A model generated the notes under the pieces. The model ran no database searches, was not told where the DNA came from, and saw only the letters and a list, made by a program, of their open reading frames with translations. Positions 1 to 8,821 of a stretch of 35,404 bases of DNA are shown piece after piece. Position numbers and translations under genes: made by a program. Numbering within the stretch: position 1 is the first letter of the stretch; every line of letters starts with the position of its first letter. The stretch is from Dehalococcoidia bacterium (lineage in GTDB: Bacteria; Chloroflexota; Dehalococcoidia; Dehalococcoidales; RBG-16-60-22): NCBI GenBank assembly GCA_011174815.1, contig DUFF01000084.1, positions 1-35,404 on the forward strand, in the 5' to 3' direction.

Positions 1-886
1 CCGCGGCTTTTTGTCCTTCCTCTGCAACGTAAAAGAGGCGTTTTTCAAGCTCGCTCTGTTCTCCCAACCACACCATTCTCTGCATATCTACTCGATACCC
101 TTTCAGGCTTGCGCCTCCATCGAAATAGAGCTGTCTGCCTGCCTCCAATTTTTTATCCGAGGGTCGTCCGGTGGACATGCTGTAATGCCTTGCACCACCC
201 CGAAACATCATTTCGCCATGCATTGGCGTATCATAGGCACCCTGGTCCATAAAACTCTTCTCCAGGATGTAGAGGAGCTCACGCTCTGTCATACCGATAT
301 TTATCTTTTTCACAGCTTCCCGGATCCCGTTCACCGTGATCTTGCAGACCTCCCGCATAACACCTATCTCCCAATCGGTTTTGATGGACCGAGAAGACCA
401 GATAAGATCCGTGCCATTGGTAAAAGTTGCCTTTGAAAGGCCTTCCTTGATCTTTTCAAATTCAGAAAAACTGGCGTCCATATAGATATAGGCTGGGCCG
501 CCTTCTTCCGTTCCGATCACTCCTTTTTCCAGTCCCAACTCTTTTAATTTATTGATATATATCTCCGTAGGTTCCTGGGGTAAATGCCAATGTTCAGCCC
601 CTCCCCAGGGCAGGATATTCTCATCTTCAACCCAACTCATGTGCATTGCCAGCACATGACAAATTTGTGGCAGAATTAAAATAGGGCTTCCCGTTTGAGG
701 GACGATTGCGCCGTGAAGCCCGGGGAAATACCAGGTTTTTCGAAAACCTGTGAAGTAAGTTAAATCTTCTTTCGCAAAGAGTAATAGCGCATCGACACCC
801 GTTTCCTTCATCTTTTTCTGGATCTTTCTCAGTCTCAGATCATATTCCTCGCGGGGTATCTCAGGGAAAGGGATATCTCTTTTCAT
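1..886 (-). CDS. M24-family metallopeptidase / Xaa-Pro dipeptidase-like protein (partial, runs off the left edge)
   Basis: Own translation of the minus strand from ATG at 886: MKRDIPFPEIPREEYDLRLRKIQKKMKETGVDALLLFAKEDLTYFTGFRKTWYFPG...; open to position 1; AAAGGAG just upstream of the ATG; creatinase-type N-domain followed by M24-like region. Absent from the ORF track because there is no stop in the window. Confidence 0.8.
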   Translation of the reverse strand, partial: MKRDIPFPEIPREEYDLRLRKIQKKMKETGVDALLLFAKEDLTYFTGFRKTWYFPGLHGAIVPQTGSPILILPQICHVLAMHMSWVEDENILPWGGAEHWHLPQEPTEIYINKLKELGLEKGVIGTEEGGPAYIYMDASFSEFEKIKEGLSKATFTNGTDLIWSSRSIKTDWEIGVMREVCKITVNGIREAVKKINIGMTERELLYILEKSFMDQGAYDTPMHGEMMFRGGARHYSMSTGRPSDKKLEAGRQLYFDGGASLKGYRVDMQRMVWLGEQSELEKRLFYVAEEGQKAA

Positions 887-1087
887 ACGGCTCCTTTCTT
901 CACCTTAATATTTTATGTACGAGCGACTAAATTATAATCCTATTTGGTGGGATGTCAATATCTTTTGTTCCTGCTAAACGCGTTGATTAACAAAAAGCTA
1001 GGTCGTGTATTAGGGTAATGAAATAGCTTCCCCTAATCATGCGAAATGGACTTCTGTTTGATGGGCAGCAGAACAAGCATGAGAGGG

Positions 1088-2467
1088 TTATTTGGAACTG
1101 GGCAGGGTGAAGGTCAAACGGGTGCCCCTGCCCAGTTCACTCTGGACTTCAATGCCACCGCCATGGGCCTCGACCAGGCGTTTAGCAATGGTAAGTCCGA
1201 GGCCGCTACCGCCCGTAGCCCGGGCTCGGGACTTGTCAACACGGTAGAAACGTTCAAATATGTTAGGCAGGTCTTCATCGGGGATGCCCTTACCCGTATC
1301 AGCCACAGAAACCTCCACCCAGTTGTCCTTCTGTATGGCACTAACGTTAATGCTATCACCGCTGTCAGTGTGAGCCATGGCGTTATCCAGAAGGTTATGA
1401 AGCACCTGGGCAATCCGCTGAGAATCGATGTTCACCGATGGCAGCTCATCGCCGAGGTCAACAGATAATGCCACACCTTTTGACGCCGCCTGAGCCTGGA
1501 AAGCCAGTACTGACTGGCTTATCAACTTAGAGATGTCCTCAGATTGGCATATCAGTTTCAATTCGCCCGCTTCGGCGAGACTCAGCTCTTGAAGCTCGTC
1601 AACCAGCCTTGCTAGTCGGGTCGCCTCTTCATTTAGTGATTGGATAGACTCGGCATCCGGTTTCATTACGCCATCGTTCACTGCCTCCAGATAGCCGCGG
1701 ATATTGGAAAGGGGGGTTCTCAGCTCATGCGCCACATCAGCCACCATATTGCGCCGCAATTGCTCAGCACGTTCCAGGTCATTGGCCATTGAATTGAATG
1801 CCCGAGCCAGCTCTCCCACTTCGCCCTTGTCCTTGAGCTCCAGCCTCTGGGAGAAATCTCCCTGCCCCAGCCTCCTAGCGGCTTCAGTCAGCGCTTTTAT
1901 GGGATACAGGATTCGCCGCGATAAGATAAGGGTCAGGGCCAGCGCCACGCCGCCCCCTATAAGACACCCCCAGATAACAAACTGCGTTATCGAGTGAGAT
2001 AGAAACAGTGACGAAGTCGGGTCTGTTGACGATTCCGGACCGATATAGATGGTACCCAGCGATTCCGTTATCGTTGGTGGTTGCGGCAAAAAAGGATGTG
2101 GCGGAAAGGGCTGCGGCGGTAAGAGCAAAGGTTTTTCTGATGGCGGAGGCTGGTATGTCTGCCCTACCAGTGCTCCCTGAGAGTCAGCAATAACTACGCC
2201 GCTTTTATCAGTGAGCACGATGCGGCGGCCGTACAAGCTTCCCATCTCCTCAACCTGGGTCTGAATACCGGTCCAGTCCCCCTGCTCGAAATAGTGTTGT
2301 GTGAGCGAATGCAGCAAGCGGGCAAAGTGCGCCTCCTCACGCCGCTCCTCAAAGCGCCCGATTTCCCCGCTTGTCCTCAGGCTTATGAAGAGAGAAACCG
2401 TGCCGATGGTCACCAGTATTACCGAAAGGAAGGCGATTAAAAGACGAAATCTCAGGCTATGTATCAT
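1088..2467 (-). CDS. HAMP-domain sensor histidine kinase
   Basis: N-terminal TM, Pro-rich extracytoplasmic region, second TM, HAMP, H-box [21 protein letters not shown]-box and G-boxes ([39 protein letters not shown]). Confidence 0.95.
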   Translation of the reverse strand: MIHSLRFRLLIAFLSVILVTIGTVSLFISLRTSGEIGRFEERREEAHFARLLHSLTQHYFEQGDWTGIQTQVEEMGSLYGRRIVLTDKSGVVIADSQGALVGQTYQPPPSEKPLLLPPQPFPPHPFLPQPPTITESLGTIYIGPESSTDPTSSLFLSHSITQFVIWGCLIGGGVALALTLILSRRILYPIKALTEAARRLGQGDFSQRLELKDKGEVGELARAFNSMANDLERAEQLRRNMVADVAHELRTPLSNIRGYLEAVNDGVMKPDAESIQSLNEEATRLARLVDELQELSLAEAGELKLICQSEDISKLISQSVLAFQAQAASKGVALSVDLGDELPSVNIDSQRIAQVLHNLLDNAMAHTDSGDSINVSAIQKDNWVEVSVADTGKGIPDEDLPNIFERFYRVDKSRARATGGSGLGLTIAKRLVEAHGGGIEVQSELGRGTRLTFTLPSSK

Positions 2468-3152
2468 TACCCGCCTCTAAAAACTTATAACCGACTCCGT
2501 ATACTGTTTTGATATATTTAGGATGGTCAGGGTCTGCCTCCAGCTTGCGACGCAGGTTAAGGATATGGACATCTATGGTACGGTCAAAGCCTTCAAAGTC
2601 ATAACCAAGGGCTTTGTCGATGATTTCGGCCCGGCTGAAAACCCTGCCGGGTTCTTTTGCCAGAATCCCCAGCAGTTTGAATTCAGTCGGCGTCAGATTC
2701 AGAGAACTGCCATCAAGAAATGCCTGATGCTTCCCGAAGTCTACAATAAGTTTACCGTTCTTGATTTCAGATGGACCACGCTCCCCGGGGAGACGCCTGA
2801 GCAAGGCCCTCACTCTGGCCGCCAGCTCCTTGGGGCTGAAGGGTTTGGTCACATAGTCATCTGCTCCCAGGTCTAGGCCGGTCAGCTTGTCCTGTTCGGT
2901 TGTTTTGGCGGTGAGCATAATGATTGGCACATCGGATTCCTCCCTCAGGGTGCGGCAGACCTCAAGCCCGTCCATGCCGGGCAACATAAGGTCCAGAACA
3001 ATAAGGTCAGGATGTCTTTCCCGGGCCTGACGCAGGGCTTCAATGCCATCATAAGCCGTCAGCACCCGGTAACCATCCCGGTTCAGATAGAGTTTGACCA
3101 GTTCCACCGTTTTTTGGTCATCATCAACAATTAATACCCGTTTGCCTGCCAT
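2457..3152 (-). CDS. OmpR/PhoB-family response regulator
   Basis: Receiver domain ([32 protein letters not shown]) and winged-helix output ([25 protein letters not shown]...[14 protein letters not shown]...GVGYKF); overlaps the kinase start by 11 bp. Confidence 0.97.
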   Translation of the reverse strand: MAGKRVLIVDDDQKTVELVKLYLNRDGYRVLTAYDGIEALRQARERHPDLIVLDLMLPGMDGLEVCRTLREESDVPIIMLTAKTTEQDKLTGLDLGADDYVTKPFSPKELAARVRALLRRLPGERGPSEIKNGKLIVDFGKHQAFLDGSSLNLTPTEFKLLGILAKEPGRVFSRAEIIDKALGYDFEGFDRTIDVHILNLRRKLEADPDHPKYIKTVYGVGYKFLEAGNDT

Positions 3153-3201
3153 CGTTGAATCTTCCCATTAACCAGTCCTCAGTTAATGTTATACCATAAA
3201 T

Positions 3202-3219
3202 GTTAAGAAATTATTAATT
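3202..3219 (-). promoter_or_regulatory. Putative response-regulator binding site upstream of the regulator gene
   Basis: Minus strand AATTAAT-aatt-TCTTAAC, heptamer direct repeat with 11-bp start-to-start pitch, 50-67 bp upstream of the regulator ATG. Confidence 0.4.
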
Positions 3220-3240
3220 CTCTGTTGGCCCATTAAAGAA

Positions 3241-3269
3241 AGGAGAGGGGGAGAATGTCCCCCTCTCCT
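3241..3269 (-). terminator. Strong hairpin, probable intrinsic terminator downstream of the small exported protein
   Basis: AGGAGAGGGGGA / TCCCCCTCTCCT perfect 12-bp arms, 5-nt loop; minus-strand continuation TTTCTTTAATGG. Confidence 0.65.
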
Positions 3270-3301
3270 GGCACGGCCACTAAATGAAACCGCTACGACT
3301 T

Positions 3302-3712
3302 TTACTGGCCATTCCACGGCATACACGGTCCAGGAAAACCACGGGGCCCGCCATGGCCTTTGAAGCCGAATTCAAACGGAACATCAGGCCTTGCCTGTTG
3401 CCACTGTAGAAACCCATCGGCCTGTTCCTGAGTTATCTCGCCCTTTTCTACCAGGCTCTGAAGATGGTTCTGCATGAACTTAGTTTGCTCCTCGCTTCGG
3501 GCTTGGGCAAAGGCATCTTCGAGCGCTTCTGGCTCAATGGCGACGCCGGTATTCTGTTCGTAGATTTCACAGACCCTGTCCAGCAGCGCCCCGTATCGGG
3601 TTTCAGTCTGGTTGTCATCATCACCGTTAGCCAGGACTACCCCACCGAGGCTCCCGGCCAAGACTACCGCTGCCAGCAATGTAACAATAATAAACTTTTT
3701 ACTTCGCCACAT
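3302..3712 (-). CDS. Small exported protein, DUF2680-like
   Basis: Signal peptide MWRSKKFIIVTLLAAVVLAGSLGGVVLA; helical region with LVEKGEITQEQADGFLQWQQ; Gly/Pro-rich Cys-containing tail; RBS AAGGAGGTGCAACCGAAATG. Confidence 0.8.
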   Translation of the reverse strand: MWRSKKFIIVTLLAAVVLAGSLGGVVLANGDDDNQTETRYGALLDRVCEIYEQNTGVAIEPEALEDAFAQARSEEQTKFMQNHLQSLVEKGEITQEQADGFLQWQQARPDVPFEFGFKGHGGPRGFPGPCMPWNGQ

Positions 3713-3767
3713 TTCGGTTGCACCTCCTTTCCTTTGTGAATTCTATCAACAATGATAAAGAACAAAT

Positions 3768-3785
3768 ATTAAAATCTGATTAAGA
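3768..3785 (-). promoter_or_regulatory. Putative response-regulator binding site upstream of the small exported protein
   Basis: Minus strand TCTTAAT-caga-TTTTAAT, 11-bp pitch direct repeat, 56-73 bp upstream of ATG at 3712. Confidence 0.4.
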
Positions 3786-3841
3786 TTCTAAGAGAGCGGC
3801 AAACCATTGTGCGAAGCCGATATCGTGCCCGATTGTAGAGG

Positions 3842-3862
3842 AATCAATGATGATCATTGATT
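3842..3862. promoter_or_regulatory. Perfect dyad, operator-like
   Basis: AATCAATGA-tga-TCATTGATT, 9-bp perfect inverted repeat with 3-bp centre in the divergent intergenic region. Confidence 0.45.
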
Positions 3863-3871
3863 AAGTATAAA

Positions 3872-3889
3872 TCTTCATAATTTCTTAAT
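3872..3889 (+). promoter_or_regulatory. Putative response-regulator binding site upstream of the exporter operon
   Basis: TCTTCAT-aatt-TCTTAAT, 11-bp pitch direct repeat, about 70 bp upstream of ATG 3960; the wider 3877-3893 block matches the regulator-promoter block 3198-3214 (reverse complement) at 16/17 positions. Confidence 0.45.
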
Positions 3890-3959
3890 ATTTCCCTGCC
3901 ATACTAATTGCAGAATTATTTTTTCTCACTGATAATAGAGCAAATAGGAGGCCGGGAAT

Positions 3960-5750
3960 ATGAAGAGAATGGTAAAGATAGCCCTTATAGTTTTTATTAT
4001 TGTCGGGCTTGCCCTTCCCTCGTTGGGCTGCGGTTCGGAGCCAGACGAGGCGGGGCCAGCGGAAACTCAGATAGCCACCGTAGAGCGGGGTGACCTGACC
4101 GTGGAAATCACCGCTGCCGGCAATCTGGCGCTATCCCGTACCGAGGACTTATCCATTGACCTATTCTATCAAGAAGGAACGGTAGAAGAGGTTCTGGTGG
4201 AAGAGGGAGATATCGTTGAGGAAGGACAGGCGCTGGTCAAATTGGACACTGAGGAATGGGAGGATAATCTAGACGAATTGCAGGACAAGTTGACCGAAGC
4301 AGAGCGTGCCTTGACAGCAAAGAAGCGCGCCCTAGTCCAGGCTGAGCGCAAAGTTATCGACCTTGAGCGCGAGGTTGTCGATAAAGAAGATGATGTAACC
4401 AAGGCTGAACGCCAGGTTACTGCCAAGGAGATTGCCGTGAGCCAGGCGCAGCTCAACCTGGATACGGCGGAATATGACTTAAGCGAAATAGACGAGGTGA
4501 AAGAAGCGCAGGACGCTGTAGATGAAGCGGAAGATAATTTGAGGCTTATTAGAATGGTGCAAAGGGGCGAGTTAGGCGGAGGGCTGCAGGGCAACTTCGC
4601 CTACTGGAATGAGCTGGAAGTCCGCGCTGAGGAAGAATTAGCTGAAGCGCAGGAGGAATTGCAGGAGATACTGAATGACCTCAGTACTCGGATATCAGAC
4701 GATGTAGCACTGGACGTAGCAGAAAAACAGCTACAGGTCAAACAGAAGCAGCTGGCACTTGAGGATGCGCAGATAGCGGTAGACGATGCCGAGAAAGCGG
4801 TAGCGGATGCCAGATATACTTTGGAGGATGCACAGTTAGATGTGGAGGATGCCAGGCATGATGTGGGAGATGCTCAGTTAGATGTAGAGGATGCTCAGAA
4901 AGCGCTGGGGGACACCCAGGAAGAGTTGGAAAAGGCAAACAGCAAAAGCCCGATTATTGTGGCACCGTTCGACGGGTTCATCACGAAGGTAAATGTGGAA
5001 GGTGGCGACGAGGTGTTGAGCGGTACAGTTGCTGTCCAGCTTGCCGACCCCAACAAATTTGAAGCAGAGATCATGGTAAGTGAAATGGATATATCGCAAA
5101 TAAAAGAGGGAGGAGAAGCCTGGGTGCAGGTTGATGCTCTATCCGGCCTGACCCTTCCCGCTGAGGTAACTCATATTTCACCCACAGCTACCATTTCACA
5201 AGGGGTGGTGAACTATAAAGTAAAAGTCGAAGTGGCGTCACCTGAAGAAATGATGCAGGAGCAGCAGGCAGCCCAGCAGGAGGCAGCAAAGAGAATACAG
5301 GAGGGGGAACTTCCCGAGCGCTTGCAACAGGCAATCGAAGAGGGGCGGATTACGCAGGAACAGGCGGAAGAAATGATAAATCAGATGCAGCAGTTGCCGG
5401 GAGCGCAGCAATGGCAATTGTCCTCAGCAATACCTGAAGATTTTCAGCTCAGGGAAGGCCTGACCGTCACCGTAACCATCGTGGTGGCCGAGAGAAGCGA
5501 TGTGCTGCTCGTCCCCAACGCGGCGATTACCACTCAGGGAGGGCAGAGCTATGTCCAGGTGGTATCATCGTCTGGTGACACCGAACAGCGCACCATACGG
5601 ACCGGCATCAGCGACTGGCAGTACACCGAGGTAACCGAAGGGCTGAGCGAAGGCGAGCAGGTGATTGTACCGCAGGGGACTACCGTTACATCGACAACGC
5701 AATCGAGAGGTCCGGGAGGGGGCATAATGTTCGGACCGCCCCCCAGATAA
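3960..5750 (+). CDS. HlyD/MacA-like membrane fusion (periplasmic adaptor) subunit
   Basis: N-terminal signal/lipobox-like segment ending in GC; biotinyl-lipoyl halves (TVEEVLVEEGDIVEEGQALVKLD, SPIIVAPFDGFITKVNVEGGDEV), long coiled coil, beta-barrel and MP domain; directly precedes MacB-type ATPase and permease. Confidence 0.93.
   Translation: MKRMVKIALIVFIIVGLALPSLGCGSEPDEAGPAETQIATVERGDLTVEITAAGNLALSRTEDLSIDLFYQEGTVEEVLVEEGDIVEEGQALVKLDTEEWEDNLDELQDKLTEAERALTAKKRALVQAERKVIDLEREVVDKEDDVTKAERQVTAKEIAVSQAQLNLDTAEYDLSEIDEVKEAQDAVDEAEDNLRLIRMVQRGELGGGLQGNFAYWNELEVRAEEELAEAQEELQEILNDLSTRISDDVALDVAEKQLQVKQKQLALEDAQIAVDDAEKAVADARYTLEDAQLDVEDARHDVGDAQLDVEDAQKALGDTQEELEKANSKSPIIVAPFDGFITKVNVEGGDEVLSGTVAVQLADPNKFEAEIMVSEMDISQIKEGGEAWVQVDALSGLTLPAEVTHISPTATISQGVVNYKVKVEVASPEEMMQEQQAAQQEAAKRIQEGELPERLQQAIEEGRITQEQAEEMINQMQQLPGAQQWQLSSAIPEDFQLREGLTVTVTIVVAERSDVLLVPNAAITTQGGQSYVQVVSSSGDTEQRTIRTGISDWQYTEVTEGLSEGEQVIVPQGTTVTSTTQSRGPGGGIMFGPPPR
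4761..4928 (+). repeat. Eight tandem 21-bp / 7-aa coiled-coil units inside the adaptor
   Basis: EDAQIAV/DDAEKAV/ADARYTL/EDAQLDV/EDARHDV/GDAQLDV/EDAQKAL/GDTQEEL in phase without interruption. Confidence 0.85.
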
Positions 5751-5757
5751 GGAGCCG

Positions 5758-6432
5758 ATGACATTGATTAAATTACGCGATATAACCAAGGTCTACCCCA
5801 TGGGCAAACGAGAACTAACGGTGCTCCGAGGGATAAGCGTTGATATCGAAAAGGGCGAACTGGTGGCGATTATGGGTCCTTCAGGCTCGGGCAAGTCTAC
5901 CATGCTCAACCTGATAGGCTGCCTGGATAAACCGACCTCGGGCAATTACTACCTGGAGGGCAAAGAGGTAAGCCGACTGAATGGCCGTGAACTGGCCGGA
6001 ATCAGAGCCAATAAGATAGGTTTTGTCTTTCAGACCTTCAATCTGCTGCCACGGCTTTCGGCGCTCGCCAACGTGGAGCTGGGCATGAGGTACGCCGGCG
6101 GTGTGGACCGTGCCAAGGCTCTGGAGGCACTTGAAAGAGTGGGATTGGCCGACCGAGCTAATCATCGTCCTACCGAGATGTCCGGCGGAGAGATGCAAAG
6201 GGTGGCCATCGCCCGGGCTCTGGTGAAAAACCCACCCCTGATTCTGGCCGATGAGCCTACCGGCAATCTGGACAGCCGCTCCGGCGCGGAGATAATCTCC
6301 ATCCTGACCTCGCTGCACGCTGAACAGGGCATCACCCTGCTTATGATAACCCATGATGCAAACATCGCTCACCATTGCCAGCGTATCATCCACCTCATGG
6401 ACGGGCAGGTAGAAAGGGAGGAGCAGGTATGA
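5758..6432 (+). CDS. ABC transporter ATP-binding protein, MacB/LolD type
   Basis: Walker A GPSGSGKST, signature MSGGEMQRVAIARAL, Walker B LILADEPTGNLDS. Confidence 0.97.
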   Translation: MTLIKLRDITKVYPMGKRELTVLRGISVDIEKGELVAIMGPSGSGKSTMLNLIGCLDKPTSGNYYLEGKEVSRLNGRELAGIRANKIGFVFQTFNLLPRLSALANVELGMRYAGGVDRAKALEALERVGLADRANHRPTEMSGGEMQRVAIARALVKNPPLILADEPTGNLDSRSGAEIISILTSLHAEQGITLLMITHDANIAHHCQRIIHLMDGQVEREEQV

Positions 6433-7661
6433 AGAAGTGGCTTGAACCTATGAGCACTGCCTGGGTCGGCGTGGCCACGCACAAGCTGCGCAGCTTTTTG
6501 ACCATCCTGGGGATAGTAATCGGCGTGGCCGCCGTAATCAGCCTGATGTCCATCGGTAGGGGGGCCCAGGAAGACATCCTCTCCCGCATCGAGACCCTCG
6601 GGTCCAACCTCATCACCATCAGCCCCGGGTCGTTTACTTTCCGCGGCGTAGGTGGTGCTGCCGGCGGTGCCCAGACCCTCACCATAGAAGATGCGGAGGC
6701 AATTGCGGAGCAGGTCCCCTACATATCTGCGGTAGCTCCTTCTTACTCAAGCAACCTTCAGGTAGTCGCCGGCGGTGAGAACATGAACTCCCAGGTTACC
6801 GGGGTAACTCCAGAGTATATGTCGGTAAACAATCTGGAAATTGCCAGCGGCAGTTTTTTCACCGAATTCGAATATCAGCGTGGCGCGAGGATAGTCGTGA
6901 TTGGCTCCGAGATTAAGGAAACGCTCTTTGGCGATGCTGACCCCGTGGGGCAGCAGATACGCATGGGCGGTATCATCGTGCGCGTCATCGGCGTGCTGGA
7001 GAGCAAGGGACAGATGTTTGGCTCGCCTGATGACGCCATCTTTATCCCGCTGACCGCCATGCAACAGGCGGTTGCCCAGCCGCGAACGGCTCAGGGGGAA
7101 CGCGTGGTATCATCCATATCGCTGACAGTAAGCGACGAGAAGCAGGCGGACTACGTGGTTGCTGAAATCACTACCCTGCTCCGCGCTCGCCACCAGCTTG
7201 GTCCCCTTGATGAGGATGATTTCAACATCAGGTCCATGGAGGAACTGGCCCAAACGGTAACCGAAGCAACAGGCACGATGACTCTTCTGCTGGGCGCTAT
7301 CGCCGCCATCTCATTACTCGTGGGAGGTATCGGCGTGATGAATATCATGCTGGTCTCCGTTCTGGAGAGGACCAGGGAGATAGGTATTCGCAAGGCCCTC
7401 GGAGCCAGGGAGAGGGATATATGGATTCAGTTTCTCATTGAAGCGGCTTTCCTGACTTTTGCCGGCGGTATCATCGGGGTTATCGCAGGCTGGGTAGTTT
7501 CCTATATTGTCTCCAGCACAGGGCTGGTATCAACTGTGGTTTCGGCTGACATAGTTATTATGGCAGTCTCGGTATCGGTAGGCATCGGTCTTTTCTTCGG
7601 CTTCTATCCCGCCTGGAACGCGTCACGTCTGAACCCAATTGAGGCTTTGAGGTTCGAATAG
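6429..7661 (+). CDS. MacB-like ABC transporter permease (FtsX domain)
   Basis: Start corrected to the ATG at 6429 (ATGA overlap with the upstream stop): MKKWLEPMSTAWVGVATHKLRSFLTILGIVIGVAAVISLMSIGRGAQ...; C-terminal ERTREIGIRKALGARERDI. Confidence 0.95.
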   Translation: MKKWLEPMSTAWVGVATHKLRSFLTILGIVIGVAAVISLMSIGRGAQEDILSRIETLGSNLITISPGSFTFRGVGGAAGGAQTLTIEDAEAIAEQVPYISAVAPSYSSNLQVVAGGENMNSQVTGVTPEYMSVNNLEIASGSFFTEFEYQRGARIVVIGSEIKETLFGDADPVGQQIRMGGIIVRVIGVLESKGQMFGSPDDAIFIPLTAMQQAVAQPRTAQGERVVSSISLTVSDEKQADYVVAEITTLLRARHQLGPLDEDDFNIRSMEELAQTVTEATGTMTLLLGAIAAISLLVGGIGVMNIMLVSVLERTREIGIRKALGARERDIWIQFLIEAAFLTFAGGIIGVIAGWVVSYIVSSTGLVSTVVSADIVIMAVSVSVGIGLFFGFYPAWNASRLNPIEALRFE

Positions 7662-7759
7662 AGGCTATGCCCAACTTGATATGATAATATAGAACTATGA
7701 AGCCTTAAAAAAATATTTTGGTAACCAATGCAATTCACATGTGCGGGAACTGTCTGTGC

Positions 7760-8656
7760 TCACTTGACGAGCTGGATACCGGCCTGGCTTAATGCCTCAC
7801 GAATCGCCGTTTTCTGCTTTTCTGAGCTAGCTGGCATCGGTGAACGAGGTGGGCCAGCTTTCCGTCCTTGAATCTCCATGGCGTACTTTACATTCGCCGG
7901 TAGATTATCCCCGTTTATAGCATTCCAGATTATCAATAGTTTTCGGTGTAAGTCCAAGGCCTTGACGTGGTCGCCTGATTGTACCGCTTCCCACAGTTGG
8001 ACGCATAAAGCGGGAACTGCCGTTGGTATAGCGGCTATGGCTCCATCTGCCCCCAGAGAGAAAGAAGGATAGAGGAGGGCGTCAACCGCAGACATGAGCA
8101 CACCCCGGTCACCTACACTGAGAATTAGGTCAGCTAAGAGCTTGAGGTCACCGCCACTCTGTTTGACTCCAATGACTCCTTCGATTTCAGTTATGATTTT
8201 CGTCAGCAGACTGGGAGAACAATAGCACCAGGGCACAACATTATATATAATGACGGGTAAGCCGACCTTCTCGACTACCTGAGCAAAATGCCTCTGCATC
8301 ATTGCATCATCGGGCTTGAACAAGTAGTGTACCGGCGTTATCTGCAAAGCGGCGACATCCAGGTCGGCGACGGCCTTTCCCGTTTCGATTGCTTGTCTGG
8401 TGCTATCAACGATGATTCCGGCGATAACTGGCACTCGGCCGCGGGCTTCCTCGATGGCAGCTGCTACCGAATTTCGCAGTTCCTGTGTGGACAAAGTATG
8501 TCCCTCACCGGTGCTCCCGCCGACAGCTATGCCATGTACTCCGGCTTTTTCGATGAGGAAGCGAACATCTGCCCGCAAGGCTGCTTCATCCAGCTCTTCA
8601 TTGCTGTCAAAAGGAGTTGCTATTGGGGTGACAATGCCATATATGTTCTTTTTCAT
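7760..8656 (-). CDS. DapA/N-acetylneuraminate lyase family aldolase
   Basis: GSTGEGHTLS motif, IIYNV tyrosine region, GVKQSGGD Schiff-base lysine region. Substrate not assignable. Confidence 0.85.
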   Translation of the reverse strand: MKKNIYGIVTPIATPFDSNEELDEAALRADVRFLIEKAGVHGIAVGGSTGEGHTLSTQELRNSVAAAIEEARGRVPVIAGIIVDSTRQAIETGKAVADLDVAALQITPVHYLFKPDDAMMQRHFAQVVEKVGLPVIIYNVVPWCYCSPSLLTKIITEIEGVIGVKQSGGDLKLLADLILSVGDRGVLMSAVDALLYPSFSLGADGAIAAIPTAVPALCVQLWEAVQSGDHVKALDLHRKLLIIWNAINGDNLPANVKYAMEIQGRKAGPPRSPMPASSEKQKTAIREALSQAGIQLVK

Positions 8657-8821
8657 GAAACTACCTCCAGTTTTATTTCTGATTTTTCAGTTGACGATAT
8701 GTAGTGTACACATAAACGTGAAAAAATAAAAGTGCTCTTTAACTAAAGCTAGAAGGCAATACATATCATCCGTTTTCCGCGCCTTTTACCTTATCCCCCA
8801 CCCACCGGAGGTTAAAACTGA

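Noticed and set aside
11-436. Plus-strand 141-aa ORF at the left edge
   Set aside because: Antisense to the M24 peptidase frame; no RBS or recognisable family.
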